Shown: in pieces, positions 33,752 to 43,440 of the stretch
Layout of the letters: every line of letters begins with the position of its first letter
Position numbering within the stretch: position 1 is the first letter of the stretch
From: Exiguobacterium sibiricum 7-3
GTDB taxonomy: Bacteria; Bacillota; Bacilli; Exiguobacteriales; Exiguobacteriaceae
DNA: 64,000 bases
Assembly (NCBI RefSeq): GCF_000620865.1
Contig: NZ_KK211190.1
Span: 1,501,971-1,565,970, forward strand
Direction: 5' to 3'
Made by a program: the position numbers and the translations under genes
The notes under the pieces: model-generated
What the model saw: only the letters and a program-made list of their open reading frames with translations
What the model was told of the DNA's origin: nothing
Databases searched by the model: none

Positions 33752-33889
33752 TCGTCTCCCCTTCTTTCTTTGATTCCATGTTGGGTGATTCATCCATATG
33801 TTACAATAATTAGTATAACGTAACGGGGTTCAATTTTGCAGGGGACAACCCCTTTGATTCGGAATCTGACAGAAAGGACGTGTAAGACG

Positions 33890-34105
33890 TTGGATATTTT
33901 TTATATGATTCAGGAACGGGCGTTACCGTTCTCAATTTTGGCTTTACTGATGATGGCGAGTGCCGTCGTCGTGTATGTCGTCTGGAAAAGACAGGTCAGC
34001 TTGCCGTTGCCGTTGCGTATTTTTACGACTGTCGTCTGCCTGATCTGCATCGTCGGTTCGGCCGGATTGATGCTTTTCACACTGTTCGTCGGCTACAATG
34101 CCTGA
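33890..34105 (+). CDS. Small two-segment membrane protein
   Basis: A 71-residue hydrophobic protein with two membrane helices (about residues 12-30 and 43-64). AAAGGA precedes TTG 33890; the frame continues to 33836 without a ribosome site. It diverges from pspC and ends at a strong terminator. Family not recognised. Confidence 0.6.
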   Translation: MDIFYMIQERALPFSILALLMMASAVVVYVVWKRQVSLPLPLRIFTTVVCLICIVGSAGLMLFTLFVGYNA

Positions 34106-34125
34106 AAGATGCAAGTACGTTAAAC

Positions 34126-34170
34126 AAACAGACGTCACTTTCCCTCGTGAGGAGAATGACGTCTGTTTTT
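34126..34170. terminator. Bidirectional terminator
   Basis: AAACAGACGTCA pairs with TGACGTCTGTTT, followed by TTTTT; it separates convergent genes. Confidence 0.9.
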
Positions 34171-34173
34171 CAT

Positions 34174-35484
34174 TCATCGTATGACTGCCCGCTCAAAAGC
34201 AGACTCAGTGCGGTATTCTCGATCCTGCCAAATCCAACGCTTCGCTGTTCCTTTCGCCAAGCGATAGGTGTTCTGTTCAAACTGATTACCGGAGCTTGTG
34301 TTGAAAAAGTGGGCGACAAACAGATTATCCGGACCCGTTGTAAACGTATTATGGTCGATCCGGTTATCGCGGACATCGTGCTGGACCAGCAGCTGTCCCC
34401 CTTCGAGCCCTTTCGTATCATTGGCGGTGACTTGATTCCCTGTAATCCGGATCTGTTTCGTTCCACCGCGCTTCTTGTCGTAGCCGCCGATCGAAATGCC
34501 GGTAAACCGGTTTTGTTGGACGAGATTGCCGCGGACCGTGACGTTTTCCGCATACTTCCCCGCATGTTCACTCGTCACTTCGATGCCGATATCATTCCGC
34601 TCGACGGTATTGTTTTCGATTGTCAGCTGCTTTCCACCGTCGACATAAATACCGGCTGCATTGTACTCTTTGCCGTAGACCGGATTGCCGTAACTTGAAC
34701 TGTCGGAGACGTGATTGCCGGCAATCGTCCCGTTCCGCGCATAATCCTCGGCCGGATTCGTTGCGACGCCTTCATATCCGATCAAGTCGATCCCGATGTT
34801 ATCGTTCCGTCGTACAGTGTTGTCCGTGACGGAGAAACCGTTGATATTGCCGTTCAGAACCAAAGCTTCACTGGCCCCGAGCCGGTTGTCTTCGACCCGG
34901 TTGCCCCGGACGGTGATCTGCTTCAAGCGACCAGTGCCGTAAATTGCAATCCCGTGGGCATTGCCGTCTTTGGCATTCGTCTTGATCCGACGGACCTGAT
35001 TGTCGATCAATTGAATGTTCCGTCCGGTTCCGGTAACAAAAATCCCGATTGGTGTTTCGTTGGTTCGTGTCGTCTCGATGTCGGCGACTACCAGTCCCTG
35101 AATCGTCACGTACTGTCGATTTTCGATCCGGATGAGCGCCGTGTCCCCGTCTTTTTGCTTCAGCGTTTTACCACTTAACACCACTTTCTCCTGTTGATAA
35201 TTCCTGAAGACGACCGGTGCCTGTTTCGTCCCGCTGTAACGGACAGTCAATGCTTCCGTGTACGTTCCTTTGCGTAGGTATATCGTCGTTCCGGCTTTCG
35301 CAAGCTGACTGGCTCGTTTCAGCGTTTTCAGCGGTTGTTTGATTGAACCGACATTTGTATCCTTGCCGGTCGGAGCGACATACAGAACTTTTTTGGCAGC
35401 TGTCGACTCCGCCGGTTCTTGATTCCAAGTCGCCGAACAGCCAAACAGTCCGAGCGACAATAAGAGAATAAAACGTTTTTTCAT
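34174..35484 (-). CDS. Right-handed beta-helix lipoprotein (DUF1565-type)
   Basis: A 436-residue lipoprotein (lipobox LGLFGC). It opens with LYVAPTGKDTNVGS and KAGTTIYLRKGTYTE, the DUF1565 start, then carries repeated beta-helix turns such as ITVRGNRVEDN, FSVTDNTVRRND, LTIENNTVERND and IRITGNQVTAND. Such proteins bind or cleave polysaccharides (pectate-lyase-like). No catalytic site is certain. GGAAGGAC supports ATG 35484. Confidence 0.85.
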   Translation of the reverse strand: MKKRFILLLSLGLFGCSATWNQEPAESTAAKKVLYVAPTGKDTNVGSIKQPLKTLKRASQLAKAGTTIYLRKGTYTEALTVRYSGTKQAPVVFRNYQQEKVVLSGKTLKQKDGDTALIRIENRQYVTIQGLVVADIETTRTNETPIGIFVTGTGRNIQLIDNQVRRIKTNAKDGNAHGIAIYGTGRLKQITVRGNRVEDNRLGASEALVLNGNINGFSVTDNTVRRNDNIGIDLIGYEGVATNPAEDYARNGTIAGNHVSDSSSYGNPVYGKEYNAAGIYVDGGKQLTIENNTVERNDIGIEVTSEHAGKYAENVTVRGNLVQQNRFTGISIGGYDKKRGGTKQIRITGNQVTANDTKGLEGGQLLVQHDVRDNRIDHNTFTTGPDNLFVAHFFNTSSGNQFEQNTYRLAKGTAKRWIWQDREYRTESAFERAVIR

Positions 35485-35578
35485 ATAAATCCGTCCTTCC
35501 TGTGACACCTAATCAGATTGTAAATATCATCCATTCCCCTTACACTGAATATACTTACAGATGAAGGACGTGACGTGG

Positions 35579-36193
35579 ATGTTGAAATCAATACTTGTCT
35601 GTTCACTATCGGCACTTTTACTTGCCGGTTGCAGTACTGAAGAAGCCGTGCCGAAAAAAGTCGTCAAACCAATGGAGCTGCCATTAGAATTCAAACTCGA
35701 TACTTCTAAAAATCCATCAGATCCGGACAAAACTGAAGCTGTTTATACTATGACCGGGAAAATCGACAACCCCCTTTACCTGACCGGAATTGAGTATTTT
35801 GCATCCGGCGAACAAAAAATCTGGTTTACAGAGACCATCAAACCTAGTCAATATGACGGGGAAAAACTGAAACTCGGGCAAGAGTTCAATACGACAAAAG
35901 GCTATCGTTCATACATGTATGACTTAGATGGTCTCATGCAAGAAAAATCAGAGGAATCTGATACTTTAAAGAGATTCATGATGAATGGCGTCGAGTTTCG
36001 TGACAAGTCATTTCGACCATCTGAATATGAACTGTTGATGTTTGAGAAATCGACTGTTCAAACATCCATGAGCGGTAAATCCATGGATACCATCCATTCC
36101 CCTGAAGGCATTAAACTCAAAAAAGGCGAGCGCGCTTTTACGATTTCGTTATCGACAACTCCGGTCGGCGGATCGAGTGACGATACATTATAA
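35579..36193 (+). CDS. Unknown lipoprotein
   Basis: A 204-residue lipoprotein with lipobox LLAGC (Cys about 18). The mature part shows VYTMTGKIDNPLYLTGIEYF and a polar C-terminus. No family recognised. AAGGA about ten bases before ATG 35579 favours that start over ATG 35561. Confidence 0.65.
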   Translation: MLKSILVCSLSALLLAGCSTEEAVPKKVVKPMELPLEFKLDTSKNPSDPDKTEAVYTMTGKIDNPLYLTGIEYFASGEQKIWFTETIKPSQYDGEKLKLGQEFNTTKGYRSYMYDLDGLMQEKSEESDTLKRFMMNGVEFRDKSFRPSEYELLMFEKSTVQTSMSGKSMDTIHSPEGIKLKKGERAFTISLSTTPVGGSSDDTL

Positions 36194-36233
36194 AAACAGA
36201 CCTGTCTCTTCATAAAAAGAGGCAGGTCTGTTT
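36193..36233. terminator. Bidirectional terminator
   Basis: AAACAGACCTG, CTCTT, loop, AAGAG, CAGGTCTGTTT with one mismatch in the stem, between convergent genes. Confidence 0.88.
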
Positions 36234-36236
36234 CGT

Positions 36237-36740
36237 TCAGTGCCGCTGATGCGGCAAGGGAATCGTTAACGGTTTGAATTCCGGTCCGAGCAGTATTTTC
36301 ATCAAAAAGATCAGCTGTCCGGTGTGATAGGCATAATGCGCGAGCTGCCGTTCAATCGCGTCGACGACGAGATGCGGTTCACCGCGGATCAAAACGGTCC
36401 GTTCCAGATCGTCCGGTGTCAAGGAAGCAAGCGTTGATTCGACGAGTTGCCAGCCGTCGTTCCACAGTGTCAGCAAGGTCTCTTTATCATGCCCCTGGTC
36501 GACAAACTCGGCGTCCCGGTTACGATCCGGCTTTTCCCCGTCTGTCGTCAAAAAGTCGGTCCAGCGTGATGCCATATTGTTCGTCATATGCTGGATCAAC
36601 AGTGCCACGCTGTTCGTATCCGGTGCCAGTATCTGATGAAACTGTTCCTCGTTCAGCCAACCGAGTGCCTGCTCCGCCGGTTCGCGGACGGCCCGGAACC
36701 GTGCTTGAATTGCCGTCAAATACACCTCTTCAAAAGTCAT
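36237..36740 (-). CDS. DinB-like DUF1572 protein
   Basis: A 167-residue four-helix protein: IQHMTNNMASRWTDFL, and C-terminal LAHYAYHTGQLIFLMKIL with the metal histidines of the DinB/YfiT fold. Family members bind a divalent metal and may use bacillithiol. GGGAGG before ATG 36740. It lies 20 bp after the upstream propeller-like gene. Confidence 0.85.
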   Translation of the reverse strand: MTFEEVYLTAIQARFRAVREPAEQALGWLNEEQFHQILAPDTNSVALLIQHMTNNMASRWTDFLTTDGEKPDRNRDAEFVDQGHDKETLLTLWNDGWQLVESTLASLTPDDLERTVLIRGEPHLVVDAIERQLAHYAYHTGQLIFLMKILLGPEFKPLTIPLPHQRH

Positions 36741-36760
36741 TTCATTCCCTCCCTTTGCTG

Positions 36761-37939
36761 TTAATCCACCACAAAGTCCACGCCATTTGCTCCTTCGACC
36801 GGTATCGTCCGTAACGTTTTTAAGTTGTCATCCGTGACGATCAATCGGCCTTTTCCGGAAAATGACGTTTTACTTTCCGTAAAATATGACGTCTTCTTAT
36901 ACGGATTCCGGTACAGGTAACGGTAATAGTTACCCTCCTGCCAAAAACCAGGTCGGACCGATTCAACCCGGAACGCTTGTCCGAACGTCCACTTAACGAG
37001 CCGTTGATCCGTATCGTTTTCACCGGTGCCGATGATTTGATAACCGGTCTGTTTGTTAATCATCCGCATCGGTTCCGTCGTCCAGTAGTTGACATCATCC
37101 AATACTGAAAATAACTTTTGCTGCATCGTTCCGTCCGTCTTCAGCTGGATCATCACGCCGTCGGTCGTTGCAAAATACGCGGTGTCTTTCGCGCCGTATA
37201 ACGCCGTATAGGCATACGGTTCGTCCGCTTTTCGAATGACGCGTGATTTTCCGGTCTTCTGGTCGAGCAGAACCATACCGGCCGCCCCTTCTTTATCATC
37301 CTCGGTACCGTTGTTGGCATAAGCAATCGTCTGATTCAGTTCAAGAATTGGTGAATCAAAGACCGGCATCAGCCGGTCTTCAATCGGATACCGTTTGTCT
37401 GTCCGGACGTTGATCAACTGAATTTTTTCCTTTGGCTTCGAGGCATTCGATTCCAGCCAAACATCTTTCCCGTAATGGGCAACGGATGTGATCGCTGTAT
37501 TCGGCACCTCATGTTTTGTAAACTCGCCACGTTTTAAATCATACGTAAAAAAGTGATCGGCTTCGATGCCATCAGGGTGATGCGCATATATGTGGCGCGG
37601 GTCGGTTCCTTTTTGTGACAGCCTCATCCAATAGAAATCCGGGTCAGCAATTGCTTCTGCCTTCAGCTCTTTACCCGTTTTTGATAGTGTCGTCATCAAT
37701 CCCGGTTCTTGCGGATCATCCTGTGTTTCTTTATAACGGTTAATATCGCTTCCATACAGCAGGATGACCTGACCATCTTTTGGTGTAAACGTCATCGTCG
37801 TGAGATCCTTCGAAATGACCGGGTAGGAAACGGCTTTTGGTTCCTCCGGACGCAATCCGAGATATACAGCACCTGCACTGACCAAAACGGTCAGGCCCGC
37901 CGTTCCGTACAGCATTCGTTTTTTCCATGATTGAAGCAT
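36761..37939 (-). CDS. Membrane-anchored propeller-like protein
   Basis: A 392-residue protein: one N-terminal membrane anchor (about 8-27) and an extracytoplasmic domain with repeated strands (VAHYGKDVWLESN, AKDTAYFATTDGVM, YFTESKTSFSGKGRL). It may be a propeller related in layout to the two propeller lipoproteins, but without lipobox. GAGTGG before ATG 37939 sets the start. Function unknown. It ends in a co-transcribed DUF1572 gene. Confidence 0.62.
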   Translation of the reverse strand: MLQSWKKRMLYGTAGLTVLVSAGAVYLGLRPEEPKAVSYPVISKDLTTMTFTPKDGQVILLYGSDINRYKETQDDPQEPGLMTTLSKTGKELKAEAIADPDFYWMRLSQKGTDPRHIYAHHPDGIEADHFFTYDLKRGEFTKHEVPNTAITSVAHYGKDVWLESNASKPKEKIQLINVRTDKRYPIEDRLMPVFDSPILELNQTIAYANNGTEDDKEGAAGMVLLDQKTGKSRVIRKADEPYAYTALYGAKDTAYFATTDGVMIQLKTDGTMQQKLFSVLDDVNYWTTEPMRMINKQTGYQIIGTGENDTDQRLVKWTFGQAFRVESVRPGFWQEGNYYRYLYRNPYKKTSYFTESKTSFSGKGRLIVTDDNLKTLRTIPVEGANGVDFVVD

Positions 37940-38046
37940 GTTTATCCACTCATTTCGTTTGTCATTTTCACCTTCCATTGTACCGCTTTTTTTGTAAAAA
38001 AATTCTTTAAAAACGGATTTTCATTACCAATTGACCTGTTGTCCCA

Positions 38047-38079
38047 TAAAAAAAAGACACTGTCGGATGGACAGTGCCT
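38047..38079 (-). terminator. Rho-independent terminator (leftward)
   Basis: GGCACTGTC, loop, GACAGTGTC on the minus strand, then eight T; it ends the MarR-SDR-SDR operon. Confidence 0.9.
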
Positions 38080-38093
38080 TCGTTTCATTTCAG

Positions 38094-38843
38094 TTATCTG
38101 GCTGTGACACCACCGTCCACCGGAAGGCCGATTCCGGAGATATGGCTCGCTTCATCTGTCGCAAGGAAGAGGACGGCGTGCGCGACTTCTTCGGCCTGAC
38201 CGACATGACCAAGCGGAATTACCTGTTCAAAATAGTCTTTATATGCTGTCATCGACGGGGCACTCATCTTCGTCTCGATGTACCCCGGATAGACGGCATT
38301 GACCCGAATGTTGTACTTGCCGTAATCGACAGCCGCCGCCCGCGTCACCGCATCGATCGTGCCTTTAGACGCCGTATACCCGCCGGCTCCCGCCATTCCA
38401 CTGATTGCAGAAATCGAGGCAATGTTGACGATTGAACCCCCTGTCTCCTGCATCAACCGAATCGCTTGTTGCATCCCGAGCAGGACACTGTTGACGTTGA
38501 TGTTGAAAATCCGGGACCAGTCGGTTTCATCCTGCTCTAAAAACGGGGTACTGAGTGCAATGCCTGCATTGTTGACCAACACATCCAGTCGATTAAACTC
38601 CCGCTCAATCATGTCGATGACGTCTTGCCAACTTTCACGGGAAGAGACGTCGTGGTGTAAGGCATATGCTTGACCCCCTTCAAGCAAGATCTGTTTGACG
38701 ACAGCACGGACGGCCTCCTCATTGATGTCGGTCGCGACGACGACGGCACCTTCACGCGCCGCCATTAATGCGGTTGCTTCACCCATGCCACTCCCAGCAC
38801 CGGTAATTAACATGATTTTTTCTGCTAATCGATTCATCTTCAT
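38094..38843 (-). CDS. Short-chain dehydrogenase/reductase
   Basis: A 249-residue classical SDR: TGAGSGMGEAT cofactor loop, NNAGIAL, catalytic YTASKG and C-terminal SGIGLPVDGG. ATD at the second strand end suggests NAD(H). Last gene of the MarR-SDR-SDR operon, 16 bp after the other SDR. Substrate unknown. Confidence 0.92.
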   Translation of the reverse strand: MKMNRLAEKIMLITGAGSGMGEATALMAAREGAVVVATDINEEAVRAVVKQILLEGGQAYALHHDVSSRESWQDVIDMIEREFNRLDVLVNNAGIALSTPFLEQDETDWSRIFNINVNSVLLGMQQAIRLMQETGGSIVNIASISAISGMAGAGGYTASKGTIDAVTRAAAVDYGKYNIRVNAVYPGYIETKMSAPSMTAYKDYFEQVIPLGHVGQAEEVAHAVLFLATDEASHISGIGLPVDGGVTAR

Positions 38844-38859
38844 TCACTCCATTTCTGAA

Positions 38860-39654
38860 TTACTGCTGCATTGCTAAAAAATCGGGACTAGTCGGATTGC
38901 CGATATAATGTCCACCTTCAATCTGAAGGGTTTGTCCGGTCATGAATTTTGATTCGTCCGACGCGAGATAAACGACGGCATGTCCGATGTCATCGGCTTC
39001 GCCGTGATACGGAAGTGCATTATATTTTTCGAAGGTCGCAAGCAGACTTGGACTCATGTTGGCTTTGGCCGCCGGTGTCAAAATCAAACCGGGGGCAATC
39101 GCATTACAGCGGATTAAATCCTTCCCGTACTGTGTCGCGATATACTTCGTCAACTGGACGACGGCAGCTTTTGACGTCCCATAGGCAGAACGGATGCTGT
39201 CACCCGCAAAAGCCGACATCGAAGCTGTATTGATGATTGATCCGCCACCTGCTTCCTTTATATGTGGAATAGCATATCTTGCACCAAGCAAAACACTTTT
39301 GACATTGACGTTCATTAATCGGTCCCATTCCGCCAAGTCCATTGCGACGACATCCAAGTCTTTCTGAAGATTCGTCAGACCGACATTATTGAACAAAACG
39401 TTAATTTTCCCAAACGACTCGACGGTAAAATCGACAGCATGCTGGATCGATTCAGCTTCAGACGCGTCCAAGAAGACGGCAGAAGCTTGTCGCCCTTGTT
39501 TCCGTAACTTAGCCGCTACTTCTTCCGCTCCATCGACGTTATAATCTGCTACGACGACGGCTGCTCCTGCTTCGGCGAGCAAAGTCGCAGCCGATAAGCC
39601 AATCCCTGACGCACCACCCGTCACCAACGCCACTTTCCCCGCTACTCGACTCAT
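38860..39654 (-). CDS. Short-chain dehydrogenase/reductase
   Basis: A 264-residue classical SDR: TGGASGIGLSAA, NNVGLTN, catalytic YGTSKAAV, and TGQTLQIEGGHY. Starts inside the MarR stop (ATGA). Paired with a second SDR of different sequence, suggesting two steps on one compound or two alternative substrates. Confidence 0.92.
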   Translation of the reverse strand: MSRVAGKVALVTGGASGIGLSAATLLAEAGAAVVVADYNVDGAEEVAAKLRKQGRQASAVFLDASEAESIQHAVDFTVESFGKINVLFNNVGLTNLQKDLDVVAMDLAEWDRLMNVNVKSVLLGARYAIPHIKEAGGGSIINTASMSAFAGDSIRSAYGTSKAAVVQLTKYIATQYGKDLIRCNAIAPGLILTPAAKANMSPSLLATFEKYNALPYHGEADDIGHAVVYLASDESKFMTGQTLQIEGGHYIGNPTSPDFLAMQQ

Positions 39655-40100
39655 CGTTTCACTCCGTTCTCTCGTTTCGCCCGAATGTGGGTCAAGAGTT
39701 TTTCATTGATTGCTAAGTATTGACGAATCTCTTCTTCATCTAACACGTCATACAGTTCGAGGTACTGTTGTTTTCCAATTGCCTGGGCTTCACGTAAGAC
39801 TTGCTCTCCTTGCTCCGTGATTTGGAGCAAAACTTGCCGGCGGTCCTGTTCGTTATATACCCGCTCGACCAGTTCGAGTTGAATCAGTTTTTTGGCGATG
39901 TTCGTCATCGCGCCTCCTGTAAAACCAAGTGTTTCTGCCAACTTCATCTGATTTTGAGGACCTTTCCGTTTCAGCTCACCTAATGTCAGAATCGGCGATA
40001 TCCCGACATTGTATGGAAAACGGGCATTCCAATCGATGATTGCTTCATTTGTCACTGCTTCGACAGTGTGGATCATCTTAAAAAGCTGATCTTGTTCCAT
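39651..40100 (-). CDS. MarR-family transcriptional regulator
   Basis: A 149-residue MarR: TLGELKRKGPQNQMKLAETL, GGAMTNIAKKLIQLELVERV and DRRQVLLQITEQGE wing. AAAGGA before ATG 40100. First gene of the SDR operon; it probably represses it and is relieved by a ligand related to the SDR substrate. Confidence 0.93.
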   Translation of the reverse strand: MEQDQLFKMIHTVEAVTNEAIIDWNARFPYNVGISPILTLGELKRKGPQNQMKLAETLGFTGGAMTNIAKKLIQLELVERVYNEQDRRQVLLQITEQGEQVLREAQAIGKQQYLELYDVLDEEEIRQYLAINEKLLTHIRAKRENGVKR

Positions 40101-40253
40101 TGGTTCGACATCCTTTCTTGATCGTTTATCTTATAAGCATCTTTATCGCATTGAATAATTTAACACTAAACTATTTAACTGTAAACATTTTTCGCGGATT
40201 CATTTTATGCAGCGATATTTATTCTACCCCTTAACTTTTTTTACTACGTTTGC

Positions 40254-40281
40254 TATAACATATTCAAAATCTAGCCGATAA
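40254..40281 (+). promoter_or_regulatory. Candidate sigma-D (motility) promoter
   Basis: GCCGATAA at 40274-40281 equals the sigma-D -10 core, with a TAA-rich -35-like element 14-16 nt upstream. It lies about 40 bp before the chemotaxis receptor start. Confidence 0.55.
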
Positions 40282-40321
40282 CGTAGATAAGCAACACGTA
40301 AACTATCATCAGGAGGCTTAT

Positions 40322-42067
40322 ATGGACAAGACACGGACTCATTCCATCAGAACACGTCTACTTCTCATCATCAGCTTGATCCTCATTATTTTCTTTGTTT
40401 TCAGCAGTCTTTCCCTTTATCTCACGACTAAACAAACCGCTCTGTCGACGCTCAAAAAAACAGCGGAACAGGATGCCTTACGAATCGCTAGAAACGTCGA
40501 TTCCGAAGCCTATCAGAAATTTTTAACGAATCCAACCAATGATGCAACGTACGAACAATTACGCGAATCACTGAATCAACTACGACAGCAGAACGGGCTT
40601 CTTTACGCCTATACGGCTACTGTCGACCAAAACCAAGTGAAGCTGTTGATTGACGGACTGCCGGTCGCTGACGCCGCTAAGATCAATGATCCGGCAACGG
40701 GTGCCGTCGCGTCCGACATGAAAGAAGTCTTACAAGGTAAAACGCACACGACGGACGTCATCGATGATCCGAAGTACGGTCAATACATCAGTGTTTACGT
40801 CCCGTTAAAAAGTACGACGGGTGAAACCATCGGCATATTAGGTGTCGACATCGCGGCAAAAGACGTCGAGACGTTGACGACGACGCTGTTAAAACAGACG
40901 TTGCCGCTGTTTCTCGGTTTACTCGTCGTGCTGTTGCTGTTGACGCTCGGGTCACTGTATTACATACTCGGTCGAAAATTGAAACCGCTCGAAACACTTC
41001 AATCCGTCGCGCAGATGATTGCCGACGGAAAACTTTCGCAAGCCGATCAGACGATGCAACAACTGAAGATTCCGGCAAAAGATGAAATCTACACGCTCGC
41101 CCGCTCGATTCAACAGATGAACGAAACACTCCGCCTGATGATCGTCGACATCAAACGGACAACTGCTCTCGTCACGGACACAAGTCAGGCGATTGATGCC
41201 GGGACAACGGAAGTCCTCGACGGTTCAACGCAGATTGCCGAGACGATGTCGGAAATCGCGACCGGTACGGAAAGTCAAACGCACACGACACTCGCTTTGA
41301 CCGATGAGATGACCGGCTTCTCTTCGCTCGTTCAAAAGACGACCGACGACAGTCAGCACATCGAACAGACGGTCGAGACGATGCGGCTTGCGACCCGCGA
41401 CGGACAAACGCAGATGAAGCAGTCCGTTTCCCGTATGAATACGATTCATATGCACGTCGTCGAAGCAACGGAGCAGGTCCGTCAACTGAAACAACAGTCC
41501 ACTGACATTCAAGCGCTTGTGACAATCATCCGCGATATCGCGGCGCAGACGAACTTACTGGCCCTCAATGCCGCCATCGAAGCGGCGCGTGCCGGCGAAC
41601 AAGGCAAAGGATTTGCCGTCGTCGCAACCGAAGTGAAAAAGTTATCCACACATGTCGCGAGCAGCGTCGATCAGATTGCCGCAATCGTCCAGAATATCAC
41701 CGGGAATTCGACGCAAATGGAAGTCCGGTTCGCTGAGACGTTACAGGAGACGGTCTCCGGTCAACAGGAGATTCAAGCGACGGAGGGCTCGTTCACCCAA
41801 ATCGCGGAACAGGTCGGGACAGTCGCGTCGTCCGCTGCCGGGATGCGGCAACAAATGCTTGACGTCGCTCGAACGGAAGCCCGGATTCGCAATGCCCTGA
41901 CGGAAATTGCCGCCGTCGCCGAAGAACATACGGCGGGCAACGAAGAAGTTGCGGCGGCGTCCGAGCAGATGATTGCGACGATCACCGGACTGCATGTCCT
42001 AGTCGAGACATTAAACGAAACATCTTCTTATTTAACAGATCAGACAGAGAAATTCGATCTGACGTAA
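40322..42067 (+). CDS. Transmembrane methyl-accepting chemotaxis receptor
   Basis: A 581-residue receptor: membrane segment about 12-34, extracytoplasmic Cache-like sensor (about 35-190, with [10 protein letters not shown]), second segment about 192-215, HAMP region, and signalling domain with tip [25 protein letters not shown] precedes ATG 40322. It signals through CheA/CheW; ligand unknown. A strong terminator follows. Confidence 0.95.
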   Translation: MDKTRTHSIRTRLLLIISLILIIFFVFSSLSLYLTTKQTALSTLKKTAEQDALRIARNVDSEAYQKFLTNPTNDATYEQLRESLNQLRQQNGLLYAYTATVDQNQVKLLIDGLPVADAAKINDPATGAVASDMKEVLQGKTHTTDVIDDPKYGQYISVYVPLKSTTGETIGILGVDIAAKDVETLTTTLLKQTLPLFLGLLVVLLLLTLGSLYYILGRKLKPLETLQSVAQMIADGKLSQADQTMQQLKIPAKDEIYTLARSIQQMNETLRLMIVDIKRTTALVTDTSQAIDAGTTEVLDGSTQIAETMSEIATGTESQTHTTLALTDEMTGFSSLVQKTTDDSQHIEQTVETMRLATRDGQTQMKQSVSRMNTIHMHVVEATEQVRQLKQQSTDIQALVTIIRDIAAQTNLLALNAAIEAARAGEQGKGFAVVATEVKKLSTHVASSVDQIAAIVQNITGNSTQMEVRFAETLQETVSGQQEIQATEGSFTQIAEQVGTVASSAAGMRQQMLDVARTEARIRNALTEIAAVAEEHTAGNEEVAAASEQMIATITGLHVLVETLNETSSYLTDQTEKFDLT

Positions 42068-42069
42068 TC

Positions 42070-42109
42070 AACAAGCGTCCGTCTCCCATGAAGGAAACGG
42101 ACGCTTGTT
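42070..42109 (+). terminator. Rho-independent terminator
   Basis: AACAAGCGTCCGT pairs with ACGGACGCTTGTT across a 14-nt loop. Confidence 0.9.
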
Positions 42110-42179
42110 TATGATAAAATTTGGTTTGATATTGCTAGCGGCTACATAAGATCCGCTCCACCTGAAAGGATGATTGACC

Positions 42180-42581
42180 ATGAAGCAAATCCATCACCTC
42201 TGTATTCAAACGACCGACTACACCGCGTCGAAAACATTTTATGAACAACTGGGATTCGAACTGGTCCAGGAATCCCCTGATTTCCACACCCGTGCTTTTA
42301 ACAGTTGGCTGAAGCTCGGTGACTTCTACATCGAACTTCAGACGAACAAAGTTGACGAGACATTGACGCCCTATACGAAACATACGGCCGGTCCCGTTCA
42401 TTTCGCTTTGTACGTCGACAATCTGCAGGCAGAAGTCGCCCGGCTCGAACAACTCGGCATGCCGTTTTTGCCGAAACACGGCGGCAACATCTACTTCGTC
42501 GTCGACGGTCACCTCAGTAAGTTAAAAGCACCGGAAGGAACGATCATCGAGTTGCGGGATACGTGGACGATTAACGGCTGA
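42180..42581 (+). CDS. VOC-family protein
   Basis: A 133-residue VOC domain: HHLCIQTTDYTASKTFYEQL, GPVHFALYVDNLQAEV and LKAPEGTIIELRDTW, with His/Glu metal positions as in glyoxalase I. GAAAGGA fits ATG 42180. Function unknown. Converges with the DUF1048 gene. Confidence 0.88.
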   Translation: MKQIHHLCIQTTDYTASKTFYEQLGFELVQESPDFHTRAFNSWLKLGDFYIELQTNKVDETLTPYTKHTAGPVHFALYVDNLQAEVARLEQLGMPFLPKHGGNIYFVVDGHLSKLKAPEGTIIELRDTWTING

Positions 42582-42594
42582 GGCATTTTCCGTG

Positions 42595-42933
42595 TTACTG
42601 ACGATTAATCGATTCATTTAATTTGGTACGATATCGATCATTCCAGGAAGGTTCGCCCTTGATGAGATCGTCACAGAACGCGGCGACATCCGGTCCCGTG
42701 ATGTCTATGACGGTTTTCCCTTCTGCTGCCCCCATCTCAAACAAATCGAGTAATCCCTCAAAGATTCGACGGGTCGACGGCCAATCGACCGGTCCTCCGG
42801 CGATTGCCAGATATTTTTGAATCGCACGATAGGCATGGAAATAGTCAGCAGGTAAACGTTTCGCGCGACGCTCGATTTCTCGGTAGTGCCGTTTATCCTC
42901 TAAGTTACCCATGATTTTTTCAACGATACTCAT
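42595..42933 (-). CDS. DUF1048 protein
   Basis: A 112-residue helical protein: [36 protein letters not shown] and [10 protein letters not shown] are the DUF1048 pattern. AAAGGAG before ATG 42933 sits inside padR (ATGA overlap). Standard PadR-DUF1048 pair. Function unknown. Confidence 0.88.
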   Translation of the reverse strand: MSIVEKIMGNLEDKRHYREIERRAKRLPADYFHAYRAIQKYLAIAGGPVDWPSTRRIFEGLLDLFEMGAAEGKTVIDITGPDVAAFCDDLIKGEPSWNDRYRTKLNESINRQ

Positions 42934-43271
42934 ACTGGTTCTCCTTTCGGTTGACTCATTTTCAGCTCTGTCAGCTTGCTTGAAACGAAGCGCCAACGCT
43001 CCCAGAACGAAGCCAGCCGCGCTTGACCGGCAGCATTCAAAGTATAAAACTTCCGTGGCGGTCCTTGTGTCGATGGTTTTCTGACCGTATCGACAAGTTG
43101 ATTTTTTTCAAGCCGCATCGTGATCGTGTAGACCGTCCCTTCCACGACATCCGTAAAGCCCAATTCACGTAACTGCCTAGTGATTTCATATCCGTACGTC
43201 TCTTCCCGGCTGATGATTTCGAGCACACATCCTTCGAGCACGCCTTTCAACATTTCTGTGATGTCTTCCAC
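42930..43271 (-). CDS. PadR-family transcriptional regulator
   Basis: A 113-residue Pad[41 protein letters not shown] and [10 protein letters not shown]. It is co-translated with DUF1048. A strong promoter overlapped by an inverted repeat lies directly upstream. Confidence 0.93.
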   Translation of the reverse strand: MEDITEMLKGVLEGCVLEIISREETYGYEITRQLRELGFTDVVEGTVYTITMRLEKNQLVDTVRKPSTQGPPRKFYTLNAAGQARLASFWERWRFVSSKLTELKMSQPKGEPV

Positions 43272-43296
43272 GGCATTCCCTCCACTTCAGTACTCT

Positions 43297-43345
43297 GTAT
43301 TACTATCTACAAGTATATAGTAATACTTACTAGTGAGTATGTCAA
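43297..43345 (-). promoter_or_regulatory. Strong promoter with overlapping inverted-repeat operator
   Basis: Leftward: TTGACA (complement of 43340-43345), 17-nt spacer, TACTAT (complement of 43317-43322). The inverted repeat GTATTACTAT / ATAGTAATAC (43297-43306 and 43317-43326) covers the -10 box, so a bound dimer would block transcription. It fits PadR autorepression. Confidence 0.75.
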
Positions 43346-43359
43346 ACTTCTATTCCGAA

Positions 43360-43422
43360 GAAAAACACATATTCAAGTAAGAGATTGGGAAATTAATTCC
43401 CGCCCCTACTTCAATATGTGTT
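43360..43422. terminator. Long hairpin downstream of the trehalose PTS operon region
   Basis: AACACATATT and AAGTA pair with TACTT and AATATGTGTT across a 28-nt loop that has its own GGGAA/TTCCC stem. A T-rich run follows in the padR-side direction (GTGTTTTTCTT) for leftward transcripts that pass the promoter, and TTCTTAATT the other way. Confidence 0.55.
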
Positions 43423-43440
43423 CTTAATTCATACCGCTGA

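Noticed and set aside
41172-41995. Several arginine- and serine-rich frames opposite the chemotaxis receptor
   Set aside because: Typical shadow frames from a coding strand with even codon use; no ribosome sites.
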